Shown piece after piece: positions 1-5,221 of a stretch of 10,452 nt of DNA. This stretch comes from Akkermansia muciniphila (GTDB lineage: Bacteria; Verrucomicrobiota; Verrucomicrobiia; Verrucomicrobiales; Akkermansiaceae). Both the position numbers and the translations under genes were made by a program. Where the stretch lies: NCBI GenBank assembly GCA_004557455.1, contig SFDX01000047.1:1-10452 (forward strand), read 5' to 3'. The notes beneath the pieces were generated by a model. That model was not told where the DNA came from. It searched no databases and worked only from the letters and a program-made list of their open reading frames with translations. Position 1 is the stretch's first letter. Every line of letters begins with the position of its first letter.

Positions 1-5
1 CGCGT

Positions 6-347
6 TCAGCCCTCCTTGTCAAGCCCCGGCGCGTCCTCCGTCCAGGCGTTGATGTCCAGTATCGGCGGCCTGTCGTCGTCTCGCACGATGCGGCTCTCCA
101 TGAAGGCCCGCGCAATGTCCATCATGTCAATCGGGCTTTCATCATCCGGCATGGAGATTTTCCACGCCGGAATCCGCACACCGCCCACCAGCGACACCAA
201 GCGCGCGCAGATGGCCGCCCGCCGAATCGCCTCGTTTTTGTTGGTCGTGTCCAAGCCGAACTCCAGCTTGTTGGTGCTGTGCCGGTCGCTGCGGCTCAGC
301 TGCATCCGCAGCTTGTAGCTGCCCGTTTTGTTTCGCCTCACTTGCAT
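6..347 (-). CDS. Small phage protein resembling an orphan integrase arm-binding (N-terminal) domain
   Basis: This 113-residue protein has no function I recognise with certainty. Residues 1-52 read as short basic strands followed by a helix: YKLRMQL, then KLEFGLDTTN, then NEAIRRAAICARLV. This is the layout of the small N-terminal DNA-binding domain of tyrosine integrases, and the integrase at 6498-7709 opens in a similar way (VYKLNGRPTWYATFYV, then a helix rich in A, Q and K). The C-terminal half is acidic and has no known motif. There is no catalytic domain. The start is supported by a near-perfect Shine-Dalgarno (AGGAGGA, six bases before ATG). It overlaps the stop of the upstream HAD-like gene by 10 bp, so it is the last gene of the early operon visible here. 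It could be an accessory factor that binds integrase arm sites, or simply an unrelated small phage protein. The gene call is firm and the role is inference. Confidence 0.75.
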   Translation of the reverse strand: MQVRRNKTGSYKLRMQLSRSDRHSTNKLEFGLDTTNKNEAIRRAAICARLVSLVGGVRIPAWKISMPDDESPIDMMDIARAFMESRIVRDDDRPPILDINAWTEDAPGLDKEG

Positions 348-1009
348 GTCGCGTCCTCCTTCCTATCTCGGCGGTCTCGCAGCACAAGGGCCGCCACCAG
401 CTGCCCGAGGTCGTCGAAGCTCATCGTCGGGCCGATGGCGCGCAGCTCGGCAGGGCTCGAGTAGCCTGTCATCACCGCCGCCGTCGTTAGCCCCGCCGCG
501 CGACCGGCAAAGAGGGTCGGCGCATTCGCCGCCACCAGCAAGGTCTCCTCCGCCTCCAGCTCGAAGCGCTCCATCAACCGCTCCAGCTCACGAGCGCACA
601 TGTGCATCCCGCCGGAGATGTGCTCCACACCGCGCGACATGCTCCGGCCAGCCAGCCACGACTTGATGTACATCCTCGGCGCAGCGTCGACAATGTACAG
701 GCGCAGTCCCGCCTTGCGGCACACCTCCGGCAGCTCTGCCGCGTAGGGCATCCTGCCTGCCGTCACGCCCGCCTTGCGGGCCTCCCGCTCCGCAATAAAG
801 CAGGCCCGCTGCACAACGGCAGCAGGCGCTTTACATTGGCGTTGCAGAAGCTCCTCTTGGCTCTCTGCAAAATGGCGGACAAAATCCGCCGGGCTTTGCG
901 GGGCCAGATGCAGGATGCGTCGGGCCTCGTTATGTCGGTGCAAACGGAGCGGAAGGTCGTTGGCCAGCAGACCGGACCACTCCGCAATGATGTTCTTGAT
1001 GTTGTTCAT
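338..1009 (-). CDS. HAD-fold protein with all catalytic motifs lost (pseudo-phosphatase)
   Basis: This 223-residue protein has the haloacid dehalogenase fold but none of its chemistry. Residues 4-15 (IKNIIAEWSGLL) line up with motif I of phosphoglycolate-phosphatase-like HADs (IKAVIFDLDGTL), with the nucleophile Asp replaced by E10 and the acid Asp by S12. The motif II strand is LYIVDAAP (D108 in place of Ser/Thr). Residues 152-180 (EAEETLLVAANAP, then AGRAAGLTTAAVM) match the usual PEETLMVGDSxxD, then AARAAGMxTAAV, with GD replaced by AA. The tail GYSSPAELRAIGP is also typical of this family. The motif III Lys is not evident. I start at 1009 because motif I begins there. The open frame extends upstream to 1168 but runs back through the Lar-like gene. 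It has its own candidate promoter (1016-1044) and no Shine-Dalgarno. It may be a structural or regulatory pseudoenzyme. The fold is likely; the role is unknown. Confidence 0.8.
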   Translation of the reverse strand: MNNIKNIIAEWSGLLANDLPLRLHRHNEARRILHLAPQSPADFVRHFAESQEELLQRQCKAPAAVVQRACFIAEREARKAGVTAGRMPYAAELPEVCRKAGLRLYIVDAAPRMYIKSWLAGRSMSRGVEHISGGMHMCARELERLMERFELEAEETLLVAANAPTLFAGRAAGLTTAAVMTGYSSPAELRAIGPTMSFDDLGQLVAALVLRDRRDRKEDATCK

Positions 1010-1015
1010 AAGCGA

Positions 1016-1044
1016 ATTATAACAGGTTGTTAAAGGTTTGTAAT
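1016..1044 (-). promoter_or_regulatory. Candidate sigma70 promoter for the HAD-like gene, possibly leaderless
   Basis: On the minus strand ATTACA (-35, 1039-1044) is separated by 17 bp from a perfect TATAAT (-10, 1016-1021). The expected transcription start is at about 1009, which is the A of the ATG at 1009-1007, so a transcript from here would have almost no leader. The -35 overlaps the stop codon of the Lar-like gene. The region is AT-rich against GC-rich neighbours and no Shine-Dalgarno is present. Confidence 0.5.
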
Positions 1045-1238
1045 CATTTGTTCTCGTTGTTCCACTCCAGCGCGGCCAGCTCTCTGTTGAACTGAAATAC
1101 CTTGCAGGAGGGGCACTTCTCATCGGCGCACTTGGCAAGCCAGCCCCTGCACCGGATGTCGCGCACATGGATGTGCCACCGGAGCAGAAGGGCAGGGCCG
1201 CCGCATACCTTGCATGGGTTGAGTGTGGGTGTGTTCAT
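1044..1238 (-). CDS. Lar-like zinc-ribbon protein (restriction alleviation family)
   Basis: This 64-residue protein has the pattern of the phage Lar/restriction-alleviation zinc-finger family. It starts with NPCKVCGG (C9, C12), has further cysteines at C30, C37, C42 and C45 (CPSC), and ends with AALEWNNEN, the equivalent of the family's usual EAIEAWNRR ending. Rac prophage Lar modifies EcoKI restriction and modification. Most short relatives of this kind in phages have no tested role. The cysteine pairs probably bind zinc. The ATG shares an ATGA overlap with the stop of the DnaC-like gene, so the two should be translationally coupled. Family membership is inferred from cysteine spacing and the ending, not from a search. 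It could be any small zinc-ribbon phage protein. Confidence 0.75.
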   Translation of the reverse strand: MNTPTLNPCKVCGGPALLLRWHIHVRDIRCRGWLAKCADEKCPSCKVFQFNRELAALEWNNENK

Positions 1239-1870
1239 CGTCTTGTGTTGTTAGCAAAAGGGTTCCTGTCCGCCGGGCGCATCCAGCAGTAGTCTCGCGC
1301 GTCACGGGCGTACACCAGCTCGTTAAAGCCCCTCCGTAGGCGGCTCGTCAGGCGCGCATCCAAGCGGTCCGCAATCTCCTGCGCCGTCAGGTTGGTGGTC
1401 AGCACCGTCCACATCCCCAGCCGCCTGTTGAACAGGTCGTAGAGCTTTGAGGTCAGCAGCTCGCTCCGGTACTCCGCCCCTAGGTCGTCCAAGACGAGGA
1501 GGGGAACCACGGCAAGGTGGTCGAGCACACCCCAATCTCCCCCGCGCAGCATCTCTGCCACGCGGCTCACCGTCCACATCTGCGCGCTCCGCTCCGTAAA
1601 GCCCAGCTGCTCGCGCGCAATGTCTCGTATGCGCCGCGCCAAGTGCGTCTTGCCGCACCCCGGGCACCCGGAGAAGGTCAGCCATCTGGGCACCGCTTCA
1701 CCCCGCCTGTGAGCAAGGTCGTTCAGGAAGAGCTGGGCCTGTCTCTCCATTTCGGCCACTCCCGGGCCCAGAAAGGGCCCTGTGGCGAATTGCAGGTCGT
1801 AGGTGCGGTAAGTGTCCGCACCGTAGCTCCGAGGCCCGTGTAGGGCGTTTAAATCGATTTTATGGTTCAT
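1235..1870 (-). CDS. DnaC/IstB-like AAA+ helicase loader
   Basis: This 211-residue AAA+ ATPase is of the DnaC/DnaI/IstB type, expected to load the replicative helicase DnaB at the phage origin, as lambda P does. It has Walker A GCPGCGKT at residues 68-75, Walker B LLVLDDLG at 124-131 with the DD pair, sensor-1 asparagine in LTTN (157-160), and an arginine-rich finger region RLTSRLRRG at 173-181. The length is a little short of DnaC (245), and the N-terminal helicase-binding part is only about 60 residues. The gene follows the split O-like initiator with an 11-bp overlap and is followed by the Lar-like gene with an ATGA overlap, so it belongs to the replication operon. IstB-type transposition helpers have the same motifs, but there is no transposase nearby. 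The initiator-plus-origin context favours helicase loading. Confidence 0.9.
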   Translation of the reverse strand: MNHKIDLNALHGPRSYGADTYRTYDLQFATGPFLGPGVAEMERQAQLFLNDLAHRRGEAVPRWLTFSGCPGCGKTHLARRIRDIAREQLGFTERSAQMWTVSRVAEMLRGGDWGVLDHLAVVPLLVLDDLGAEYRSELLTSKLYDLFNRRLGMWTVLTTNLTAQEIADRLDARLTSRLRRGFNELVYARDARDYCWMRPADRNPFANNTRR

Positions 1871-2321
1871 AGCGGTACTGCTCGTTGTCGCAGAGGGTCA
1901 TGTTCGTCCTGTTGCCGCTCCCGCAGGAGCCCTTCTTGGCGGCGCGCTTCTCCGCCAGATTCGTTGCCCAGCCTCTCGCCCAGCATCGGGCGGAGGCCCT
2001 CCAGTCCTTCACCGGGCGCCCCTTGCTGTCCAGCCAGCCTGCGGACTGCATCGTGTCGAGCCACTGCTCCGCGCACAGCCTCAGCTCCTCCTTCGGCACA
2101 TTCGCCCTCGGCAGCGACCCCATCACCGCCACCACTTCCTCGACCGCAGGCACCCCTCCGCGAGCCTCTTTTTCAGCGCCGTGCCCATTAGGGTACTTAC
2201 CTGTATTAGGCTCTCTATTATAGACATCTTTATTATAGATATCTATATTAATAGGGTTATCAAGGGTATTAACCTTAGGGGAATCCGCAAAAAGTAACGC
2301 TCCCAGCGTTACTTTCGTCAC
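1860..2321 (-). CDS. C-terminal half of a split lambda O-like replication initiator
   Basis: This 153-residue protein reads as the C-terminal part of a phage replication initiator. Residues 1-48 are an Asn/Asp/Tyr-rich linker encoded by the AT-rich tract. Residues 60-125 carry a tryptophan pattern common at the end of phage replisome organisers: QWLDTMQSAGWLDSKG, then VKDWRASARCW, then RGW. The tail is basic (EKRAAKK). The start codon is GTG, overlapping the TGA stop of the upstream half as GTGA inside a 23-bp repeat. There is no usable Shine-Dalgarno (GGGAG lies one base away), so expression probably depends on reinitiation or frameshifting. The end overlaps the DnaC-like gene by 11 bp. In lambda O the C-terminal domain contacts the helicase loader, so this half may do the same. 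It could be an independent protein, but its lack of a DNA-binding domain supports the split reading. Confidence 0.8.
   Translation of the reverse strand: MTKVTLGALLFADSPKVNTLDNPINIDIYNKDVYNREPNTGKYPNGHGAEKEARGGVPAVEEVVAVMGSLPRANVPKEELRLCAEQWLDTMQSAGWLDSKGRPVKDWRASARCWARGWATNLAEKRAAKKGSCGSGNRTNMTLCDNEQYRYEP
2190..2285. other. AT-rich tract with short direct repeat, candidate origin unwinding element
   Basis: The tract is strikingly AT-rich within a GC-rich operon: by hand count 24 of the 80 bases at 2201-2280 are G or C. It contains a 14-base repeat at 2216-2229 and 2231-2244 (TATTATAGACATCT and its one-mismatch copy), a 15-bp period. It directly adjoins the GC-rich half-site array at 2294-2437 and encodes the Asn-rich linker of the downstream initiator half. 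The arrangement of iterons followed by an AT-rich stretch inside the initiator gene is that of ori-lambda. Confidence 0.6.
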
Positions 2322-2443
2322 GCTCCCAGCGTTACTTTCGTCACGCTCCCAGCGTTACTTTCGTCACGCTCTGCGTCACGCTCAAGCGTGACGTTCGTCA
2401 CGCTGCCTGCGTTACTTTCGTCACGCTCGGGCGTGACGTTTTC
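2294..2443. repeat. Palindromic half-site/iteron array with 23-bp tandem repeats, candidate phage origin
   Basis: Thirteen copies of an 8-bp half-site (GTCACGCT, GTAACGCT or their complements) start at 2294, 2305, 2317, 2328, 2340, 2351, 2363, 2375, 2385, 2397, 2408, 2420 and 2430. The copies at 2408 and 2430 each have a changed first base. Spacing is 10-12 bp, about one helical turn, mostly in alternating orientation. Two perfect palindromes are 2294-2312 (8-bp arms, 3-bp centre) and 2385-2404 (8-bp arms, 4-bp centre). Positions 2299-2321, 2322-2344 and 2345-2367 are three identical 23-bp tandem units; 2380-2401 and 2402-2424 are diverged units and 2368-2379 a 12-bp partial one. The array spans the junction of the two initiator halves, so it probably binds the winged-helix half and starts replication. 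Confidence 0.75.
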
Positions 2444-2788
2444 AGCCTTTTTGGCTCGCGCGCGGGCTGCACGGCGCGCCGCAAGAAGCCTCCTCCGTGT
2501 ATCCTTCCCGTTGTAGAGGTCCCACTCCACGGCCTGTATCAACCCCTCGGCATCCAAAACAGCCCAGCCGATGTTCAGCAGCGCGCGGCCCAGCCCCGGC
2601 ACCTGCAGCAAGGCATCCAGCTCCTCCGGGCGCACCCCGGCGCGGCCATCCGTCGTCTGCGACTCCAGCCAAATCAGCCAAGTCACCGCAGCTCCCACAG
2701 CCGTGGCCCTGTCGCACTGCAACTCCCTTGCCAGAGCCATCATCTTACGGCTACCCGGCAAGCTGCACTTAATCATTATCCAACTCAT
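2318..2788 (-). CDS. N-terminal (winged-helix, DNA-binding) half of a split lambda O-like initiator
   Basis: This 156-residue protein has the N-terminal domain of phage replication initiators. Residues 1-95 run WIMIKCSL, then KMMALARELQ, then AAVTWLIWLESQTTDGRAG, then LDALLQVPGLGRALLNIGW, then IQAVEWDLYNG, a layout of helices and a wing found in many phage O-like and DnaD-like proteins. Residues 96-115 are a dense Arg/Ala/Lys helix. The last 45 residues are encoded by the repeat array and read alternately as RDESNAGS and VTKVTLGA as each 23-bp unit shifts the frame, until the third frame gives TGA. The start at 2788 has a strong Shine-Dalgarno (AGGAGGA, six bases). The open frame extends upstream to 2878 but lacks such a site. 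It overlaps the DUF1064 gene by 20 bp and the C-terminal half by GTGA. It probably binds the array within its own gene. Confidence 0.85.
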   Translation of the reverse strand: MSWIMIKCSLPGSRKMMALARELQCDRATAVGAAVTWLIWLESQTTDGRAGVRPEELDALLQVPGLGRALLNIGWAVLDAEGLIQAVEWDLYNGKDTRRRLLAARRAARARAKKAENVTPERDESNAGSVTNVTLERDAERDESNAGSVTKVTLGA

Positions 2789-3188
2789 GTTCTTCCTCCT
2801 CGGTAAAAAACTCCCGCTTCCACGCTCCACCCGCAGCCCGCTGCACCGCAACGAACACAAAGGGGAAACGCTCCGCAACAGCCCGCAGCTTCACCCGCGC
2901 ATCATCCCGCCAGAATCCCTTGGTCTCGTGCACCTCGAGTACTCCATCTGCGCGCACCACAAGGAAATCCGGCGTGTAATAGCAAGCCTTGCCGATGCGC
3001 AGCTTCAGTGGCTCATATGCAAACCAGCTGATGCGCCCCTGCCGCTGCTCCTCACCCAAGGCTGCCGCGTAGGCAGCCTCGAGCTTGTTCATGCGCCCGG
3101 CAATCCGCGCCGCGCGGGCCGTTCGCCGCAGCTTAGGAATAGATTTTTTCACGTTCCTTTGCGTTGATGGTGTACTCGATGTCTTCAT
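2769..3188 (-). CDS. DUF1064-type PD-(D/E)XK nuclease-like phage protein
   Basis: This protein matches the DUF1064 phage family, thought to be small restriction/Holliday-resolvase-like nucleases. The core starts at MNKLEAAY and continues FAYEPLKLRIGK, then YYTPDFLVV, then LEVHETKGFWRDDARVK. Counted from the 3188 start, E37, D74, E88 and K90 are the likely metal-site residues (TPDF and ETK). The start is uncertain. ATG at 3188 has GGGGAG eight bases upstream but overlaps the exonuclease gene by 56 bp and adds about 32 basic residues. GTG at 3152 or ATG at 3092 (the family core) are alternatives. It overlaps the initiator N-half by 20 bp. In the recombination and replication operon it could resolve branched DNA; its substrate cannot be read from sequence. 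Family confidence is high; the start is low. Confidence 0.85.
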   Translation of the reverse strand: MKTSSTPSTQRNVKKSIPKLRRTARAARIAGRMNKLEAAYAAALGEEQRQGRISWFAYEPLKLRIGKACYYTPDFLVVRADGVLEVHETKGFWRDDARVKLRAVAERFPFVFVAVQRAAGGAWKREFFTEEEEHELDND

Positions 3189-4068
3189 GCTCAAAACTCC
3201 CCCAGTTGCCGGTCTCCACGGCCTCCGCAAACCGCACCAGCAGGCGCGTCCAGAACGGCTTGTAATCCTCCAACTGCTCCCGCTCCATCCAAAGGAAGCG
3301 CACCTCGCAGGGCATCTCAGTCCCCACAAAGCAGAAGCCGAAGCGCCCCCGAACCTCCCCCGTACAGGCCTCAAACAACGTGGCGTAGACGCTCGCTTGC
3401 ACCCCGTAATCCAAATCCTGCACCGCATACCCCAGCAGGCTCTTGTTGCCCACCGGCTTGCTCGTCGTCTTCAGGTCCAGCAGCGCATCCCCTCGGTGCG
3501 GGCAAATATCCAGCATCCCTGTCAAAATCAGCGGCGTCGCCAGCGGCGCATCAAACACCCGCTCCAACACCACCCACATCCCAACCTGCGAGCTGTAGCT
3601 CTCCCCGAGCACCAACCCGCGCCGCTCCAACGCCACCGTCGCATGCTCCGCCGCCAGATTCACCATCTCGGACTCCTCCGGCTTCAGCACGGTCACCCCG
3701 CGCTCCTCCAACTCCCGCGCTCGCTCCTTGCCCGCCTTCGTTCGGCGGTCAATCGCCTCACATGTGTACCTGCTCGCGTAAAGCTCCGGCGTCAGAGTCG
3801 CCGCATCCACCGCGCTCCCAAGCAGAAAGCCGCTGCTCTCTACCTTGCGCCCCGCCTCCCGCCGCCAGCGGAAGGCGTACGGACTCGCCGCAAACTCGTG
3901 CAACGAGCTCTTGCTCACGCAAGCACCCTCCCGCAGCCCCAGCAACCCGGGCAACACCTCCTTCATCGCGTGGTACGCATCGGGGTCAACAACCCCGATG
4001 CAGAAACCGTCCTCCCGAAGCGCTGCAGCAACCTGCTCCGCGCTCTCAATTTGTGCGTAGTAACTCAT
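3133..4068 (-). CDS. RecE-like PD-(D/E)XK 5'-3' exonuclease
   Basis: This 311-residue protein has the features of phage RecE/exodeoxyribonuclease VIII-type nucleases (the PDDEXK family often paired with RecT). It has the entry motif SLHEFAASPYAF at residues 55-66, GSAVDAATLTPELY at 84-97, the catalytic GMLDIC (D187), then LLDLKTT (D198, K200), and the trailing helix motif QASVYATLF with Q224 and Y228. In relatives the second motif usually reads GxAxHxxxxEP; here the His is Asp (D88), which may alter metal use. It should chew one strand of linear double-stranded DNA so that the neighbouring Bet/RecT protein can anneal the other. It lies 28 bp after the annealing-protein gene. No Shine-Dalgarno precedes the ATG. 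It overlaps the DUF1064 gene if that gene starts at 3188. Confidence 0.9.
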   Translation of the reverse strand: MSYYAQIESAEQVAAALREDGFCIGVVDPDAYHAMKEVLPGLLGLREGACVSKSSLHEFAASPYAFRWRREAGRKVESSGFLLGSAVDAATLTPELYASRYTCEAIDRRTKAGKERARELEERGVTVLKPEESEMVNLAAEHATVALERRGLVLGESYSSQVGMWVVLERVFDAPLATPLILTGMLDICPHRGDALLDLKTTSKPVGNKSLLGYAVQDLDYGVQASVYATLFEACTGEVRGRFGFCFVGTEMPCEVRFLWMEREQLEDYKPFWTRLLVRFAEAVETGNWGSFEHEDIEYTINAKEREKIYS

Positions 4069-4096
4069 GATATGTGATTTTTGTGTTTGGTGAATG

Positions 4097-5083
4097 TTAC
4101 AGAAGCCCCTTCTCGAAGATTATCCCCGCAGCAACGGCTCGCGCCACAAACTCCTCCTGCGTGTAAAACCACGCGGAGAACGCATCCAGCTGCTCCTGCC
4201 TCGGCGCAGCAGGCAACATCGTGGCATCAACACCGTTCTGCACAAACCACCGCCGAGCCTTCGCCCAGCTTGTCCCGGCAGCCTTGCAGCCCGCAAGCAA
4301 ACGCTCACCTGCACCCACCGCGCACTCCGCGCTGCCGCCTCCCTGTGCCGCCGCAGGCTCCTCCGCGGCCACACATGCCACCGGCCCGGCAGAACCGCCC
4401 ACAGAACCGCCCACAGAGCCGCCTGAAGCCGATTCTACCTCAGCTCCCGCCTCCGCAGAACCTGCCTCCGAACCGCTCCCCACCGTCACCGGCGTCAAAG
4501 CTGCAGGTGCCAACGGCCTCGGCGTCACGTTCCTCAACTCCGCCTCCCCCGCCTCAAACTCCTCCGCATCCAGCCCGCCGGAAATGCCCAGCGCGTAGCG
4601 GATGGCCTGTATCGTCGCCCTGTGGCGCAGCATCCGCCGCGGGCTCTGCCGCCACGGGTCAGTGTTCCGCTTGCACTCCACAAGGTACTCGCGAATGGTT
4701 ACCGGGTGCTCGGGCGTCGACTTGAGGTAAACGGTGCACTCGCACCAAACCTCCTCATCATCCTTGCCGGAGGTCCAACTCATCCCCGCGTAATCAGGGT
4801 GCTGGTGGGCCAACTTAAGCCACCCATCGATGCTGATCATCGGCTGAATCCCACCCGTCTTGGCAGGGAAGGCATACACCTCCCGCGTCAAAGGGTTCAG
4901 GCGGAAATTCGCGCACACCAGCGCAAACGCCGCCACCTCACTGGGCTTCGCCCCGGGCATCACCGTGTTCTTGATGATGTCGTAGAGCTCATCCGTGCTG
5001 GTCATTCCCAGCTGCTCCGTCAGCAGAGAAAACGCATTGCGCTCCTGCCGACCCACCGTCTGTGTCTGTTTTACCAACTGCAT
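4097..5083 (-). CDS. bet: Bet/RecT-family single-strand annealing protein
   Basis: This 328-residue single-strand annealing recombinase is expected to load on single-stranded DNA made by the adjacent exonuclease and pair it with a complementary strand. Residues about 20-175 are the Bet-type core: CANFRLNPLTREVYAFPAK (58-75), PMISIDGWLKLAHQHPDY (81-98), and MLRHRATIQAIRYALGISGG (151-170), which are hallmarks of phage Red-beta/Bet proteins. Residues 187-255 form a long low-complexity Gly/Ser/Ala/Glu linker with GGSV repeats. Residues 258-328 form a compact aromatic C-terminal domain (SWAKARRWF, then LDAFSAWFY) that may contact SSB or the exonuclease, as the Red-beta C-terminus does. It is longer than Red-beta (261) because of the linker. 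The small membrane-protein gene lies 15 bp upstream. No clear Shine-Dalgarno is present. Bet assignment is strong; linker function is unknown. Confidence 0.93.
   Translation of the reverse strand: MQLVKQTQTVGRQERNAFSLLTEQLGMTSTDELYDIIKNTVMPGAKPSEVAAFALVCANFRLNPLTREVYAFPAKTGGIQPMISIDGWLKLAHQHPDYAGMSWTSGKDDEEVWCECTVYLKSTPEHPVTIREYLVECKRNTDPWRQSPRRMLRHRATIQAIRYALGISGGLDAEEFEAGEAELRNVTPRPLAPAALTPVTVGSGSEAGSAEAGAEVESASGGSVGGSVGGSAGPVACVAAEEPAAAQGGGSAECAVGAGERLLAGCKAAGTSWAKARRWFVQNGVDATMLPAAPRQEQLDAFSAWFYTQEEFVARAVAAGIIFEKGLL
4391..4426. repeat. 12-bp tandem repeat in the Bet linker
   Basis: Two identical 12-bp units (AGAACCGCCCAC at 4391-4402 and 4403-4414) and a diverged third at 4415-4426 encode the GGSV-GGSV-GGS part of the Bet linker. 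Being a multiple of three, copy change would alter linker length without shifting the frame, in contrast to the 23-bp array of the initiator. Confidence 0.8.
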
Positions 5084-5098
5084 GGTTCTGTTGTTAGG

Positions 5099-5221
5099 TT
5101 AGGAAAAAATGGATTCAAGAAGAAGGAGAAGCGCAACGCACGCGCCGGACATCACAAGGCCCAGCCCCATGAAAAGGCACCCGGCCTCCACAGGCCTCTC
5201 CTCAAGCACCTCATCACGCAT
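5099..5221 (-). CDS. Small single-helix membrane protein
   Basis: This is a 40-residue frame (42 if the ATG at 5227 is used). Residues 1-14 are charged (MRDEVLEERPVEAG), followed by one strongly hydrophobic segment, CLFMGLGLVMSGACVALLL and LLESIFS, long enough to cross the membrane once. The ATG at 5221 forms a TGATG stop/start overlap with the upstream winged-helix gene and has a GGGGG run seven bases upstream, so I prefer it. It ends 15 bp before the Bet start and fills an otherwise empty gap in a tightly packed operon, which supports its being real. I do not recognise a family. Small phage membrane proteins in this position include superinfection-exclusion and host-inhibition proteins, but nothing here shows which. 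The sequence support is frame, coupling and hydrophobicity only. Confidence 0.6.
   Translation of the reverse strand: MRDEVLEERPVEAGCLFMGLGLVMSGACVALLLLLESIFS

Noticed and set aside
1010..1168. Upstream extension of the HAD-like gene to 1168
   Set aside because: The extra 53 residues read out of frame through the Lar-like gene, and HAD motif I begins right after the ATG at 1009.
1235..1870. IstB transposition helper
   Set aside because: The motifs are shared, but no transposase or inverted repeats lie nearby and the gene is embedded in a phage replication operon.
2294..2443. CRISPR array
   Set aside because: The 23-bp units are directly joined with no unique spacers and the stretch is coding.
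3189..3428. Upstream extension of the DUF1064 gene to 3428
   Set aside because: It runs through the exonuclease gene in another frame and gives a Cys/Trp/Arg-rich shadow sequence.
3085..4077. Plus-strand frame of 330 codons opposite the exonuclease
   Set aside because: It mirrors the exonuclease gene, is rich in His, Pro, Arg and Gln, and has no recognisable domain or start signal.
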